The notes under the pieces were generated by a model that did not search any database, was not told the origin of the DNA, and was given only the letters and a program-made list of their open reading frames with translations. A DNA stretch of 41,019 bases, taken from Acidimicrobiia bacterium. GTDB lineage: Bacteria; Actinomycetota; Acidimicrobiia; Acidimicrobiales; AC-14. Made by a program: the position numbers and the translations under genes. The stretch is from contig JAHFUQ010000021.1 of assembly GCA_023265045.1 (NCBI GenBank), forward strand, positions 1 through 41,019. Direction: 5' to 3'. Shown here piece by piece: positions 1-8,025 of this stretch. Every line of letters starts with the position of its first letter. Position 1 is the first letter of the stretch.

Positions 1-177
1 GCCTACCCCCGCGCCGAGGTCTACAACCACCCCCCCACCGGCTACCGCGCCGGCGTGGCCAGCCAGAGCGTCCCCGCCGCCGGGCCCGCCGCCGGCGGCG
101 TCGAGGGGACGGGCTGCGCCTCCCAGCTCACCGGCGACGTCCCCCCCTGGGCCCGCTACGGGGTGGGCACGGCGTAG
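1..177 (+). CDS. C-terminal end of an unidentified protein (partial)
   Basis: An open frame runs in from the left edge and ends at TAG 175-177. It gives 58 residues beginning AYPRAEVYNHPP and ending PPWARYGVGTA. The composition (Pro, Gly, Ala rich, one Cys, no hydrophobic stretch) looks like the tail of a secreted or cytoplasmic protein, but I do not recognise a family. The stop lies 3 bases from the stop of the convergent gene that follows, which supports it as a real gene end. The start is outside the window. Confidence 0.5.
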   Translation, partial: AYPRAEVYNHPPTGYRAGVASQSVPAAGPAAGGVEGTGCASQLTGDVPPWARYGVGTA

Positions 178-180
178 GTC

Positions 181-900
181 TCAGCCGGCCGGCAGGGCGA
201 TGATGGCGCCGAACCCGCCCGTTCCCGCGTGCAGAGTGAGGCTCAGGGGCTTGGCGTCCTGCGGCACGTCGTAGACCAGGGCGCCGGTCAACTCGTTGCC
301 CGGGTTCACCACCGGGTTCAGCATGTCGATGCCGGTGTTGGCGGGGTGGGCGGCCGTGGCCGTGGGGTCGACCTGGAACCTTCGCCCCGTCCCTCCCGTG
401 CCGTCCGAGAGCACCTGGGTCTTGCTGTCGAACGTCACTGCGTTGCGGCTCACGTTGCGGATCGTCAGGGTGACCACGCAGAACTTGCCCTGCGCGGGGC
501 GGGCCAGCGGGGCCGCGCCGCAGTCGACCGACTTCACCACGAACGACAGGTTCTGGTCGACGACCTCCCGCCCGATCCCCCCGAAGGTGTAGGGCGCGGC
601 GGGACGGGCTTCGACGAACGGGTTGACGGTCTCGTGAACCTTCGGCTTGTCCGCCGTCAACGCACGGGGCGCCACGACGGCCAGCGCGACGGCCGCGACC
701 ACCAGGACGGGCGCGAGCACGACCCACCTCGAGCGGGGCGCCCGGGACATCGCACCAGGCTCGGCGCCGCACGTCGGGCATTTCATCCCCACCGGCGTGC
801 GCACGAGGCAGAGCGGGCAGATCGGCGTCGCGCACCTGACGCAGGTGAGCCGCGTCGACGTCCCGTCGCGCTCGCACGTCAGCTGCGCCGGAGCCGCCAC
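181..900 (-). CDS. Zinc-ribbon membrane-anchored DUF4352-like protein
   Basis: Protein of 239 residues with a GTG start at 900. Residues about 9-45 hold spaced Cys pairs ([18 protein letters not shown]), a B-box-like zinc module also seen at the N-terminus of actinobacterial rhomboid proteins. One hydrophobic helix follows (about 60-80, [20 protein letters not shown]). The rest, about 100-239, resembles the DUF4352 immunoglobulin-like fold ([16 protein letters not shown] core). The likely layout is cytoplasmic zinc ribbon, one helix, extracellular beta domain; the role is unknown. A TAGGTT hexamer (plus strand 907-912) sits exactly at -12 to -7 of the GTG, so the mRNA may be leaderless. The gene is divergent from the flavin oxidase. 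Confidence 0.75.
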   Translation of the reverse strand: MAAPAQLTCERDGTSTRLTCVRCATPICPLCLVRTPVGMKCPTCGAEPGAMSRAPRSRWVVLAPVLVVAAVALAVVAPRALTADKPKVHETVNPFVEARPAAPYTFGGIGREVVDQNLSFVVKSVDCGAAPLARPAQGKFCVVTLTIRNVSRNAVTFDSKTQVLSDGTGGTGRRFQVDPTATAAHPANTGIDMLNPVVNPGNELTGALVYDVPQDAKPLSLTLHAGTGGFGAIIALPAG

Positions 901-934
901 AACGCCAACCTACTTCGGGCGCCACAGTGACGGC

Positions 935-2329
935 ATGACGATCACCAAGCTGGACATCGACGCGCTGGCGGCCAACTTCCAGGGCCCGCTCATCACCCCC
1001 GACCATCCGACGTACGACAGCGCCCGCCAGATCTGGAACGGCCAGATCCAACGCCGGCCGGCGCTCATCGCCCGGTGCACGGGCGTGGCGGACGTGATCG
1101 CCGCCGTGCGGTTCGGCCGCGAGCACGACCTCAACCCGGCCGTACGGGGCGGCGGGCACGCGGTCGCCGGCCACGCCACCTGCGACGACGGCCTGGTCAT
1201 CGACCTCTCCCTGATGACCGGCTCGCGTGTCGACCCGGTGGCCCGGACCATCCAGCTCCAGGGCGGGTGCCACAACTCCCACCTCGACCGCGAGTCCCAG
1301 GCTTTCGGCCTGGCCGCCACGGGCGGGTTCGTCAGCCACACGGGCGTCGGCGGGCTCACCCTGGGCGGAGGCATCGGCCACCTCATGCGCAAGTTCGGGC
1401 TGTCGATCGACGCCCTGCGCGCGTGCGACGTCGTCACCGCCGACGGCGAGCTCGTCGTCGCCAGCGAGGAGGAGAACGCCGACCTGTTCTGGGGCCTGCG
1501 GGGCGGCGGCGGGAACTTCGGCGTCGTCACCAGCTTCACGTTCGCGCTCCAGCCCCTCGGCCCGACCGTGCTGGCGGGCATGGTGATGTGGCCCATGGAC
1601 GACGCGCCGGCCGTGCTCCGGTTCTTCCGTGACTTCATCGCCGACGCCCCCGACGAGGTCGGCCTCATGGGCAACCTCCGCCTCGCGCCGCCGTTGCCGG
1701 TCGTCCCCGCCGAGCTGCACGGCAAGCCCATCGTCGCCGTGGTCGCAACCTACGCGGGCGGCGTCGACGAGGGCCAGGAGATCCTGCGGCCCGTCACGGC
1801 GATCGCGCCCGCGGCCGTGAACACGCTCGTGCCCAAGCCGTACGCCGTCCACCAGAAGGCGTTCGACGCGGCGGTGCCGCACGGCCGCCACTACTACTGG
1901 AAGGCCCACAAGCTGGGGCCGCTGACGGACGAGGTCATCGACATCGTGATCGACCAGTGCTCGACGATCACCTCGCCCCTGTCGTCGGTGCCCATCTTCT
2001 CCTTGGGCGGCGCTATCGCCCGGGTGCCCGAGGACGCCACCGCCTTCCCCTACCGGGACGCCGCCCACGACCTCAACATTGTCGCCTCCTGGCTGCCCGA
2101 GCAGGCCGCCGACGCCGACCGGCACATCGGGTGGGTGCGGGGCATGTTCGACGCCCTCGAACCGTTCAGCCGGGGCGTCTACGTGAACTTCACCAGCGAC
2201 GACGCCGCCGACCGGGTGCGGGTCGCGTACTCGCCGCAGCAGTGGGACCGGCTCACGGCCCTCAAGGCCACGTACGACCCCACCAACTTCTTCCGCCGCA
2301 ACGCCAACATCCCGCCCGCCGCGGCCTAA
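935..2329 (+). CDS. FAD-binding BBE-type oxidoreductase
   Basis: A 464-residue flavin-dependent oxidoreductase of the PCMH/berberine bridge enzyme family. The N-terminal FAD domain carries RGGGHAVAG, whose His75 is the residue that normally forms the 8-alpha-histidyl FAD bond. GLTLGGGIG near 140-148 is the second flavin motif. Where bicovalent relatives have a Cys just before it, this protein has Val-Ser (GFVSHTGV), so a single covalent link is expected. The C-terminal BBE motif is present (YVNFTS near 430, then [11 protein letters not shown]). Family members oxidise sugars, alcohols or secondary metabolites with O2; the substrate cannot be read here. ATG 935 is chosen because homology to the family begins there. 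No Shine-Dalgarno sequence is evident. Confidence 0.88.
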   Translation: MTITKLDIDALAANFQGPLITPDHPTYDSARQIWNGQIQRRPALIARCTGVADVIAAVRFGREHDLNPAVRGGGHAVAGHATCDDGLVIDLSLMTGSRVDPVARTIQLQGGCHNSHLDRESQAFGLAATGGFVSHTGVGGLTLGGGIGHLMRKFGLSIDALRACDVVTADGELVVASEEENADLFWGLRGGGGNFGVVTSFTFALQPLGPTVLAGMVMWPMDDAPAVLRFFRDFIADAPDEVGLMGNLRLAPPLPVVPAELHGKPIVAVVATYAGGVDEGQEILRPVTAIAPAAVNTLVPKPYAVHQKAFDAAVPHGRHYYWKAHKLGPLTDEVIDIVIDQCSTITSPLSSVPIFSLGGAIARVPEDATAFPYRDAAHDLNIVASWLPEQAADADRHIGWVRGMFDALEPFSRGVYVNFTSDDAADRVRVAYSPQQWDRLTALKATYDPTNFFRRNANIPPAAA

Positions 2330-2383
2330 GGCCGGCCGCCTGGCCCGCCCGCCCGGCCCGCTCTCCGGCGTCGGATGCACATT

Positions 2384-2420
2384 CGGCGTCGAATCAACCC
2401 CAGTCGTTGACTCGACGCCG
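2384..2420. terminator. Long inverted repeat between convergent genes
   Basis: Arms 2384-2398 and 2406-2420 are 15 bases each, with one A:C mismatch and a 7-base loop. The structure lies in the 103-bp gap between the convergent ends of the flavin oxidase and the small gene at 2433. There is no T-tract, so it is a terminator-like hairpin or an RNA-stabilising structure rather than a canonical intrinsic terminator. Confidence 0.5.
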
Positions 2421-2432
2421 CAGAACCCCGGC

Positions 2433-2840
2433 TCAGCCCGTTCCCGAGGCCGTCCCGAGGACCACGGCGAGCAACTCACGTCCCGAGCCGACGACGGTGA
2501 TCGGCTCGGGCAGCTCGACGACCAGGTCCGACCGATCGACCGTCGGCGGGATGCACGTGCCACAGCCGACCGGGATGACCACGAACCGGCCGACCCGGGC
2601 GAGCTCGTACATCACGTCCCAGATGGCCCGCCCGGACGCGTGGGTGATCATGCAGCCCTCGCCGATGTCGTCGAGCCCGTAGAGCTCGGCGTCTCCGTCG
2701 TTCGTGCGCAGCGTGGCGCCGTGCGGGTCGCGGCGGTCGATGAACGGCGCCAGGAAGGACGCCACGGCCTGGGCGTCGGCGGCGGCATGCTCGCCCGCCG
2801 CGAACCGCTGGAAGAAGATGTCGAAGCTCATCGTTGCCAT
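2433..2840 (-). CDS. Conserved-looking hypothetical protein, 135 aa
   Basis: Starts MATMSFDIFFQRF and ends VLGTASGTG. No membrane segment or signal peptide. Mixed alpha/beta composition with a central YGLDDIGEGCMITHASG and a GCGTCIPP segment carrying two Cys. MSFDIFFQRF resembles the start of small hypothetical proteins I have seen in actinobacteria, but no function is known to me. Start choice: ATG 2840 (MATM) or ATG 2831 (MSFD). A TATACC hexamer on this strand (plus 2845-2850) lies so close to 2840 that transcription might begin between the two ATGs, favouring 2831. The gene is divergent from the LigD-like gene with only 18 bp between starts. Confidence 0.6.
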   Translation of the reverse strand: MATMSFDIFFQRFAAGEHAAADAQAVASFLAPFIDRRDPHGATLRTNDGDAELYGLDDIGEGCMITHASGRAIWDVMYELARVGRFVVIPVGCGTCIPPTVDRSDLVVELPEPITVVGSGRELLAVVLGTASGTG

Positions 2841-2858
2841 CGCGGGTATACCTCGCGC
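2841..2858. promoter_or_regulatory. Shared palindromic -10 between divergent genes
   Basis: The 18-bp gap between the two starts contains GGTATACC (2845-2852), a perfect 8-bp palindrome. On the plus strand TATACC occupies exactly -12 to -7 relative to GTG 2859, the geometry of a leaderless transcript. On the minus strand the same hexamer is 2 bases closer to ATG 2840. No good -35 hexamer is seen at the usual distance on either strand. Confidence 0.4.
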
Positions 2859-4457
2859 GTGGCTGATGCGCCCGACCGGCTGGGGACGTACCGGGCCAAG
2901 CGGGACTTCTCTGTCACCGCCGAGCCTGCGGGCGCGGCGACCACGCCGCCCGCCGAGGGCGCCAGCCGGTTCGTCGTGCAGCGCCACCGCGCCCGCCGCC
3001 TTCACTACGACTTCCGCCTCGAGGTCGCCGGCGTGCTGGCCAGCTGGGCGGTGCCGAAGGGGCCGACGCTCGACCCCAAGGCCCGCCAGCTAGCCGTCCA
3101 TGTGGAGGACCACCCCATCGAGTACTTCGACTTCGAGGGCGTCATCCCCAAGGGCGAGTACGGCGGGGGCGACGTGATCGTGTGGGACTGGGGCACGTGG
3201 GCGCCGGTGCGCACCGACGACCCGGCGGCAGCCATCGAGAAGGGCGAGCTGCACTTCGACCTCGAGGGCGAGAAGCTGGCCGGACGGTTCGTGCTGATCC
3301 GCCGCGACCGCAACCCCGACCCGTCGGGCAAGGAGCAGTGGCTGCTCCTGCACAAGAACGACGAGCACGCCCAGCCGGGCTGGAACGCCGAGGACCACCC
3401 CCGCTCGGTCAAGAGCGGGCGCACCAACGACGAGGTCGCGGCCGCGCCCAAAGCCCTGTGGCACAGCGACCGCCCCGCCCGCGAGGCGTCGGTCACGGTC
3501 GGGTGGGACCCACCGACCGAGGAGGAGCTGGCCGCCCTCGACGCCCTCCCGGGCGCCGGCGGCACGTGGGCCGTCCAGGGTCGGGACCTGAAGCTGACGA
3601 ACCTCGACAAGGTCCTGTTCCCGGGCCGCGACGCAGGCCCGCCCCACACCAAGCGCGACCTCATCCGCTACCACGCCCGGATCGCGCCGACGATGCTCCC
3701 CTACCTCGTCGACCGGCCCGTCAACCTCCACCGCTACCCGGACGGCGTCGACAAGCCCGGGTTCTGGCACAAGGAGGTCCCGAGCCACCTGCCCGAGTGG
3801 ATCAAGACCTGGAGCAACCCGGAGGCCGACGAGGGCGAGACGGCGCGCTACGCCGTCGTCGACAGCGTCGCCGGCGTGATCTGGATGGCGAACTACGGCG
3901 CGGTCGAGCTGCACGCGTGGACGTCGAAGGCCGCGAACGTGCACGAGCCGACGTGGGCCTTCATCGACATCGACCCGGGCACGCAGACGACCTTCGGCGA
4001 GATCCTCGTCCTGGCCCGCCTGTACCGGACCGCGCTGGACCATCTCAAGGTCGAGGGCATCCCCAAGGTCACCGGCCAGCGCGGCATCCAGATCTGGGTC
4101 CCCGTCGCGCCCGGGTACGCCTTCCACGAGACCCGTGGGTGGGTCGAGAAGGTCTCGCGCGCCGTCGGCGCCACCGTTCCCGGCCTCGTCAGCTGGAAGT
4201 GGGAGAAGGACCGCCGGGGTGGACTTGCCCGTCTCGACTTCACCCAGAACGCCGTCAACCGCACCCTCGTGACGCCGTTCAGCGCCCGGGCCGCGCCGGG
4301 CGCGCCGGTGTCGGTCCCCATCGAGTGGGACGAGCTGGACGACCCCGAGCTACGCCCCGCCCGGTGGACGATCGCCACGGCGGTCGACCGGGTCGCGGCC
4401 GCCGGCGACCCGCTGGCTGCCCTCGTGGGCCGGGCTCAGCGGCTGCCCGCGCTGTAA
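2859..4457 (+). CDS. ligD: LigD-like PE-Pol protein without ligase domain
   Basis: 532 residues with a GTG start. The N-terminal 3'-phosphoesterase module spans about 35-170, with the H-x(5)-HYDFRL signature (His43, His49, Asp51, Arg53) and HVEDHPIEYFDFEG, PKGEYGGGDV. The C-terminal archaeo-eukaryotic primase-type polymerase module (about 225-510) has WMANYGAVELHAW and the catalytic FIDIDPG (Asp370, Asp372). QNAVNRTLVTPFSAR and PIEWDEL complete the family pattern. The ATP-dependent ligase module found in full LigD is absent. The usual SG-x-x-G-(L/I)-H motif reads TGQRGIQ, with Gln411 in place of His. The role is probably end processing and gap filling in non-homologous end joining, with ligase supplied elsewhere. 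No Ku gene is in the window. The gene symbol is used at family level only. Confidence 0.85.
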   Translation: MADAPDRLGTYRAKRDFSVTAEPAGAATTPPAEGASRFVVQRHRARRLHYDFRLEVAGVLASWAVPKGPTLDPKARQLAVHVEDHPIEYFDFEGVIPKGEYGGGDVIVWDWGTWAPVRTDDPAAAIEKGELHFDLEGEKLAGRFVLIRRDRNPDPSGKEQWLLLHKNDEHAQPGWNAEDHPRSVKSGRTNDEVAAAPKALWHSDRPAREASVTVGWDPPTEEELAALDALPGAGGTWAVQGRDLKLTNLDKVLFPGRDAGPPHTKRDLIRYHARIAPTMLPYLVDRPVNLHRYPDGVDKPGFWHKEVPSHLPEWIKTWSNPEADEGETARYAVVDSVAGVIWMANYGAVELHAWTSKAANVHEPTWAFIDIDPGTQTTFGEILVLARLYRTALDHLKVEGIPKVTGQRGIQIWVPVAPGYAFHETRGWVEKVSRAVGATVPGLVSWKWEKDRRGGLARLDFTQNAVNRTLVTPFSARAAPGAPVSVPIEWDELDDPELRPARWTIATAVDRVAAAGDPLAALVGRAQRLPAL

Positions 4458-4485
4458 CGGCGTTCAGGCCACGCAGGCCTACGGC

Positions 4486-4502
4486 GGTCCCTACTCGGGA
4501 CC
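4486..4502 (+). terminator. Small hairpin downstream of the ligD-like gene
   Basis: A perfect 6-bp stem GGTCCC/GGGACC with loop TACTC lies about 30 bases after the stop. There is no T-tract. It may mark the end of the transcript before the two-component operon, but it is short. Confidence 0.25.
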
Positions 4503-4575
4503 CCTAACACCGCGCCGCGGACGTTGCCGACCGCCTCGCTCAGGACCGTAGAACGCCGCGCCGCGCCGCCGCGGC

Positions 4576-5268
4576 ATGATGGACGTCGTGCCGACGCGCG
4601 TGCTCATCGTCGAGGATGACGAACACGCCCGGGCGTCGTTGCGCCTGGCGCTGGAGCAGGACGGCAACGACGTGGCCGAGGCGGCCAGCGCCGAGGAGGG
4701 GCTGCCCGCGTTCCAGCGCCGGCCGAGCGACGTGGTGCTGGTCGACATCATGCTGCCCGGCGCCGACGGGTTCGACCTCTGCCGGGAGCTGCGGCGGCTC
4801 AGCGACGTACCCATCCTGGTCCTCACCGCCCGCTCGGACAGCCACGACGTGGTCGCCGCCCTCGAAGCGGGTGCCGACGACTACGTGATCAAGCCGGCGG
4901 TGCCCAAGGAGCTGTCGGCGCGCATCCGGGCCCTTCTGCGTCGCGCTAAGCGGGCGACGACGGCGCCCGGCGCCATCTCCCTGGGGGAGCTGGAGATCGA
5001 GCCCGAGTCGGCGCGAGTCCGCCGCCGGGGCGAGGTCGTGTCGCTCACCCGCACCGAGTTCCGGCTCCTGTGCGAGCTGGCCGAGAACCCCGGGCGCGTG
5101 TTGAGCCGGGAAACGCTCCTCGAGCGGGTGTGGGGCTACGACTACTTCGGCGACGGCCGCCTCGTCGACGTGCACGTCCGCCGCCTGCGCCGCAAGGTGG
5201 AGGACGACCCGAGCAACCCGCAACTGGTCCTCACCGTGCGCGGCCTCGGCTACAAGGTGGAGCAGTAG
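4576..5268 (+). CDS. OmpR/PhoB-family response regulator
   Basis: 230 residues. The receiver domain (about 7-120) has the acidic pair VEDDE, phospho-acceptor Asp57 (VLVDIMLPG), Thr85 and Lys106 (YVIKPA). The C-terminal winged-helix DNA-binding domain (about 135-230) has LTRTEFRLLCELAENPGRVLSRETLL and the recognition-helix and wing pattern VDVHVRRLRRKV...VRGLGYK. The next gene, 4 bases downstream, is its sensor kinase, so the pair forms one transcript. Order and downstream lipoprotein recall mtrA-mtrB-lpqB of other actinobacteria, but orthology is inferred from context only. Start ATG 4576 or the in-frame GTG 4588; neither has a clear Shine-Dalgarno sequence. Confidence 0.92.
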   Translation: MMDVVPTRVLIVEDDEHARASLRLALEQDGNDVAEAASAEEGLPAFQRRPSDVVLVDIMLPGADGFDLCRELRRLSDVPILVLTARSDSHDVVAALEAGADDYVIKPAVPKELSARIRALLRRAKRATTAPGAISLGELEIEPESARVRRRGEVVSLTRTEFRLLCELAENPGRVLSRETLLERVWGYDYFGDGRLVDVHVRRLRRKVEDDPSNPQLVLTVRGLGYKVEQ

Positions 5269-5272
5269 CGCC

Positions 5273-6643
5273 TTGAAGCGGCGGCGCCTGGGGCTGCGCA
5301 AACGCCTGATGCTGCTGTTCGCCATCAGCGGCCTGGTGCTCACCGCCTCGGTCGCCGTCATCAGCTACGAGCTGTCGCGCACGTATTTGCTGCGGCAGCG
5401 TCGCAGCTCGCTCGAACAGCAGGCGTTCGTCAACGCCCGCCTCGTCCGCAACCGCATCCGTGCCGGGGAGCAGGACATCCCCGCGCTGCTCGGGTCGCTG
5501 TCGCCCCGCGCCACCTCGGCGCACCACCTGCTCGCCGGCGGACAGTGGATCGGCAGCTCGCCCGGCAGCGAGCCCCTCGAGATCCCGGGGAGCCTGGTGG
5601 CGGCGGTGACCGCAGGGCATGCGGGGCACCAGCTCGTCCAGCTCGAGGGCCGGCCCGCGCTCGCCGTGGGCGTGCCGATCGCGGAGTTCGACGAGTCCTA
5701 TTTCGCCGTGTACCCGCTCGCCCAGCTCGATCGAACCTTGATCGTGCTGCGCAACTCGCTCATGGCGGCGGCCGCCATCACCACCCTCGTGGGCGCGACG
5801 GCGGGGTGGTGGGCGAGCCGGAGGATCTTGAGCCCGCTGGCGGACGTGTCCGGCGCGGCCGAGACCGTGGCCCGGGGCCGCTTGGACGTGCGCCTCGAGG
5901 CCGGCAACGACCCCGACCTGGCGACGGTGGCGACGTCGTTCAACCAGATGACCCAGGCCCTGCACACGCGGATCCAGCGCGACGCCCGCTTCGCGTCGGC
6001 CGTGAGCCACGAGCTGCGGTCGCCGCTGTCGACGCTGGTGGCGTCGGTCGAGGTGGTCGGCGCCCGTCGCGACGAGCTGTCGGAGCCCGCCCAGGAGGCG
6101 ATCGACCTCCTGAGCGCCGAGGTGGCCCACCTGTGCCGGCTGGTCGAGGACCTCCTCGAGATCTCCCGCCTGGAGGCGGGCGTCGCCGACATCCGCCTGG
6201 AGGAAGTCCAGCTGGCGGAGTTCGTGCAGCAGGCGGTCCGGGCCACAAGCTCGACGTCGGTGACGATCGACCTGGACGAGGCGGTGAACGGGACGCAGGT
6301 ACGGGCCGACAAGCGCCGCCTGGAGCGCGTGCTCGGGAACCTCATCAGCAACGCGGAGCGCCACGCCGGGGGCGTGGCCCGGGTGAAGGTCGAACGGCAC
6401 AACGGCGTGGCCCGGATCTGTGTCGAGGACGCCGGCCCCGGCGTCCCCGCCGAAGAGCGCGAGCAGATATTCGAACGGTTCGTCCGGGGACGGGCGTCCG
6501 GGCGGCGCGGGGCCGACGGCGGATCCGGGCTCGGCTTGTCGCTCGTGTCCGAGCACGTGCGGGTCCACGGCGGGCGAGTCTGGGTGGAGGACCGATCGGG
6601 GGGCGGGGCGCGCTTCGTCGTGGAGATCCCGGTGGTCGCATGA
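5273..6643 (+). CDS. HAMP-containing sensor histidine kinase
   Basis: 456 residues, TTG start, 4 bases after the response regulator stop. Transmembrane helix 1 is about 11-32, an extracellular sensor region spans about 33-157 and helix 2 is about 158-180. The HAMP domain is about 180-235 (LSPLADVSGAAETVARGRLDV). The HisKA H-box is ASAVSHELRSPLS with His246. The catalytic domain has the N-box NLISNAERHA, the G1 box VEDAGPGVP and the G2 box GSGLGLSLV. It phosphorylates the preceding regulator in response to an envelope signal. Its end overlaps the next start by 4 bases (ATGA). Confidence 0.92.
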   Translation: MKRRRLGLRKRLMLLFAISGLVLTASVAVISYELSRTYLLRQRRSSLEQQAFVNARLVRNRIRAGEQDIPALLGSLSPRATSAHHLLAGGQWIGSSPGSEPLEIPGSLVAAVTAGHAGHQLVQLEGRPALAVGVPIAEFDESYFAVYPLAQLDRTLIVLRNSLMAAAAITTLVGATAGWWASRRILSPLADVSGAAETVARGRLDVRLEAGNDPDLATVATSFNQMTQALHTRIQRDARFASAVSHELRSPLSTLVASVEVVGARRDELSEPAQEAIDLLSAEVAHLCRLVEDLLEISRLEAGVADIRLEEVQLAEFVQQAVRATSSTSVTIDLDEAVNGTQVRADKRRLERVLGNLISNAERHAGGVARVKVERHNGVARICVEDAGPGVPAEEREQIFERFVRGRASGRRGADGGSGLGLSLVSEHVRVHGGRVWVEDRSGGGARFVVEIPVVA

Positions 6644-6795
6644 GGAAGGTCGCGGCCGCGGTGGCTCTGGTCGTCGCGCTGGGGGGTGCGCTCGGGGCCT
6701 GCGGCATCCCCGAGGAGGCCAAACCGCGGACCGTCGACGACCGCGACGTCCCCTTCGGCCTGCTCGACGCGTCGACGACGACCAGTCTTCCCTGA
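6640..6795 (+). CDS. 51-residue lipoprotein, probably truncated GerMN/LpqB-type
   Basis: The ATG overlaps the kinase stop (ATGA, 6640-6643), so it is translationally coupled. The sequence begins MRKVAAAVALVVALGGALGAC, a complete lipoprotein signal with lipobox LGAC, then GIPEEAKPRT and DVPFGLLDASTTTSLP before TGA. The Cys-Gly-(Ile/Val)-Pro start and the DVPFGLL-Thr-rich stretch resemble the N-terminus of GerMN-domain lipoproteins I recall after MtrB-like kinases in actinobacteria. The GerMN domain itself is missing, and I see no remnant of it in any frame in the following 400 bases. It is either a degraded gene or a retained mini-lipoprotein. Confidence 0.7.
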   Translation: MRKVAAAVALVVALGGALGACGIPEEAKPRTVDDRDVPFGLLDASTTTSLP

Positions 6796-7215
6796 CCGAC
6801 CGCGCGCCGCATTTGGGGCCGGCGGGGCCGTCTGACAGGCCGACGCCGGAAGTGTCATGGAACCGTAACGTGACCGTCGGGTGGCCGTCATGTCACCTTG
6901 TCAGGATGATTCCGCGCCATGCAGTGGTGCCAAGGGTCGTTTCGGTTCTCAATCGAGCGGCCCTTTTTGCGCGGGCAAGGTAAAATGTGGGGTCGAACCC
7001 CGCAGCATCATCGCAGCTCAGCACGCTCCGCTCGATGCAAAAAGGATGTACGTTGTGGCGCGGTTAGATGCGAATTAGCTCTACCTACGCCGCGCCTATT
7101 GTGCTGGTGACCTCACCACGCGAGACTCCTCATGCCAGCCGTGGAGGGGTGTAGGCACCTGCGCCTCGATGCGGGGAGCTGGCACTCGAACCCATAAGAA
7201 AGAGAGAAGGTGGGA
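6796..7215 (+). promoter_or_regulatory. Long intergenic/leader region before the surface protein
   Basis: 420 bp with no credible gene. The left part is rich in GTCA-type words (TGTCATGG 6853-6860, CGTGACC 6879-6885 region, GTCATGTCACC ending near 6897, TTGTCAGG), possible OmpR-family sites. TAAAAT at 6981-6986 is a candidate -10. GGGGT-CGA-ACCCC near 6990 is a small hairpin. Arms TGCCAGC 7133-7139 and GCTGGCA 7178-7184 pair perfectly just upstream of the ribosome-binding site. This could be a structured 5' leader of over 200 nt. Confidence 0.35.
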
Positions 7216-7800
7216 ATGAACCTGCGGAAGAAGGTTGCGGTCGTCTTCGGATCGGCCGCCGCCGCTACCGTCATCGCGGGCGCTGCGGCGTTTGCGTGCA
7301 CCAACCTGGCGACCCTGAACCTGTCCAGCGCGGCCGGCAAGGCGGGCGACACCGTCACCGTCACCGGCTCGTCCTTCAACGTCAACGCGAAGGACGTCGC
7401 CGCGTCCTTCCCGGTGATCCTGCACTGGAACGGCGTCGACGGCGCTGCCCTGGCTCAGGTCCAGCCCGACAAGGCCGGCAACATCTCGGCGACCTTCACG
7501 GTCCCCGACGGCCAGCCCGGCTACTACGTCATCGTGGCGACGCAGCGCAACGCCACTGGGGCTGATGTGTATGGCACCCCGGCTCGCGCCAGCTACCAGA
7601 TCCTCGGCCCCAACGGCCAGTCCGTTGTGACCCCGGCCGCTTCCACCGCCGGCGTTGTCGGCTCTGAGAGCAGCTCCTCGGGCATCATCGCCCTGACCGT
7701 CGGCCTCGGCGCCCTTGGTCTGGCCCTGTTCGGCGCTGGCTTCATCGCCTTCGTCCGCCAGGCCCGCCGCGCCCCCGCCGCCGCGACGGTGCGCAAGTAG
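7216..7800 (+). CDS. Secreted/anchored surface protein with Ig-like domain
   Basis: 194 residues. ATG 7216 is preceded by a purine-rich Shine-Dalgarno (GAGAAGG, 5 bases upstream); an in-frame GTG at 7210 is less likely. The signal peptide is MNLRKKVAVVFGSAAAATVIAG with likely cleavage after AAAFA. Residues about 30-130 form a beta-sandwich-like domain (GKAGDTVTVTGSSF, AGNISATFTVPDGQPGYYVIV) like the IPT/TIG or sortase-substrate Ig folds. A Ser-rich stalk leads to a C-terminal helix (GIIALTVGLGALGLALFGAGFIAF) and a short basic tail, so it is anchored in the membrane. No LPxTG is present. Codon use is less extreme than in its neighbours. Function unknown; a structural or adhesive envelope protein is an inference. 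Confidence 0.75.
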   Translation: MNLRKKVAVVFGSAAAATVIAGAAAFACTNLATLNLSSAAGKAGDTVTVTGSSFNVNAKDVAASFPVILHWNGVDGAALAQVQPDKAGNISATFTVPDGQPGYYVIVATQRNATGADVYGTPARASYQILGPNGQSVVTPAASTAGVVGSESSSSGIIALTVGLGALGLALFGAGFIAFVRQARRAPAAATVRK

Positions 7801-7815
7801 GAAGTTCCGCACTAC

Positions 7816-7847
7816 CGCCGAGGCGCCTCAGCCGAGGCGCCTCGGCG
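7816..7847 (+). terminator. Strong intrinsic terminator-like hairpin
   Basis: A perfect 14-bp GC-rich stem (7816-7829 with 7834-7847) and a 4-base loop AGCC, 15 bases after the surface-protein stop. It is followed by CTTTCG, a minimal T-run. Confidence 0.75.
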
Positions 7848-8025
7848 CTTTCGCAACAGACAAGTCGCGCTCCGGCGCCCCCGTTCTTCAAATTGTTCCC
7901 GGGTCACCCACCTCTTCCCGGGAGCTTCTGCGAGGAACAGGGGCGCCGGGTCGCGCCGGGCGGTGGTGGCCCGCCGCCCGCCGTTCACGGTCAGCTTTTG
8001 AGCTCGACGCCGGCTTCGGCGCCCG
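7848..8025. other. Intergenic DNA with no recognised gene
   Basis: About 180 bp between the terminator and the RCC1 remnant. I see no convincing frame, hairpin or promoter. A segment reading VDAGFGAR one frame off just before 8026 may be an additional frameshifted piece of the RCC1-like gene. Confidence 0.4.

Noticed and set aside
128-2563. Very long open frame on the minus strand across the flavin oxidase
   Set aside because: Low-complexity Arg/Gly/Val translation typical of antisense frames in GC-rich DNA; the plus-strand oxidase has clear family motifs.
6990-7100. tRNA-like pieces on the minus strand (GGGGTTCGACCCC and GGTAGAGC)
   Set aside because: The pieces do not fold into a tRNA: the D-stem partner GCTC and a matching acceptor stem are missing, and the T-arm register fails beyond four pairs.
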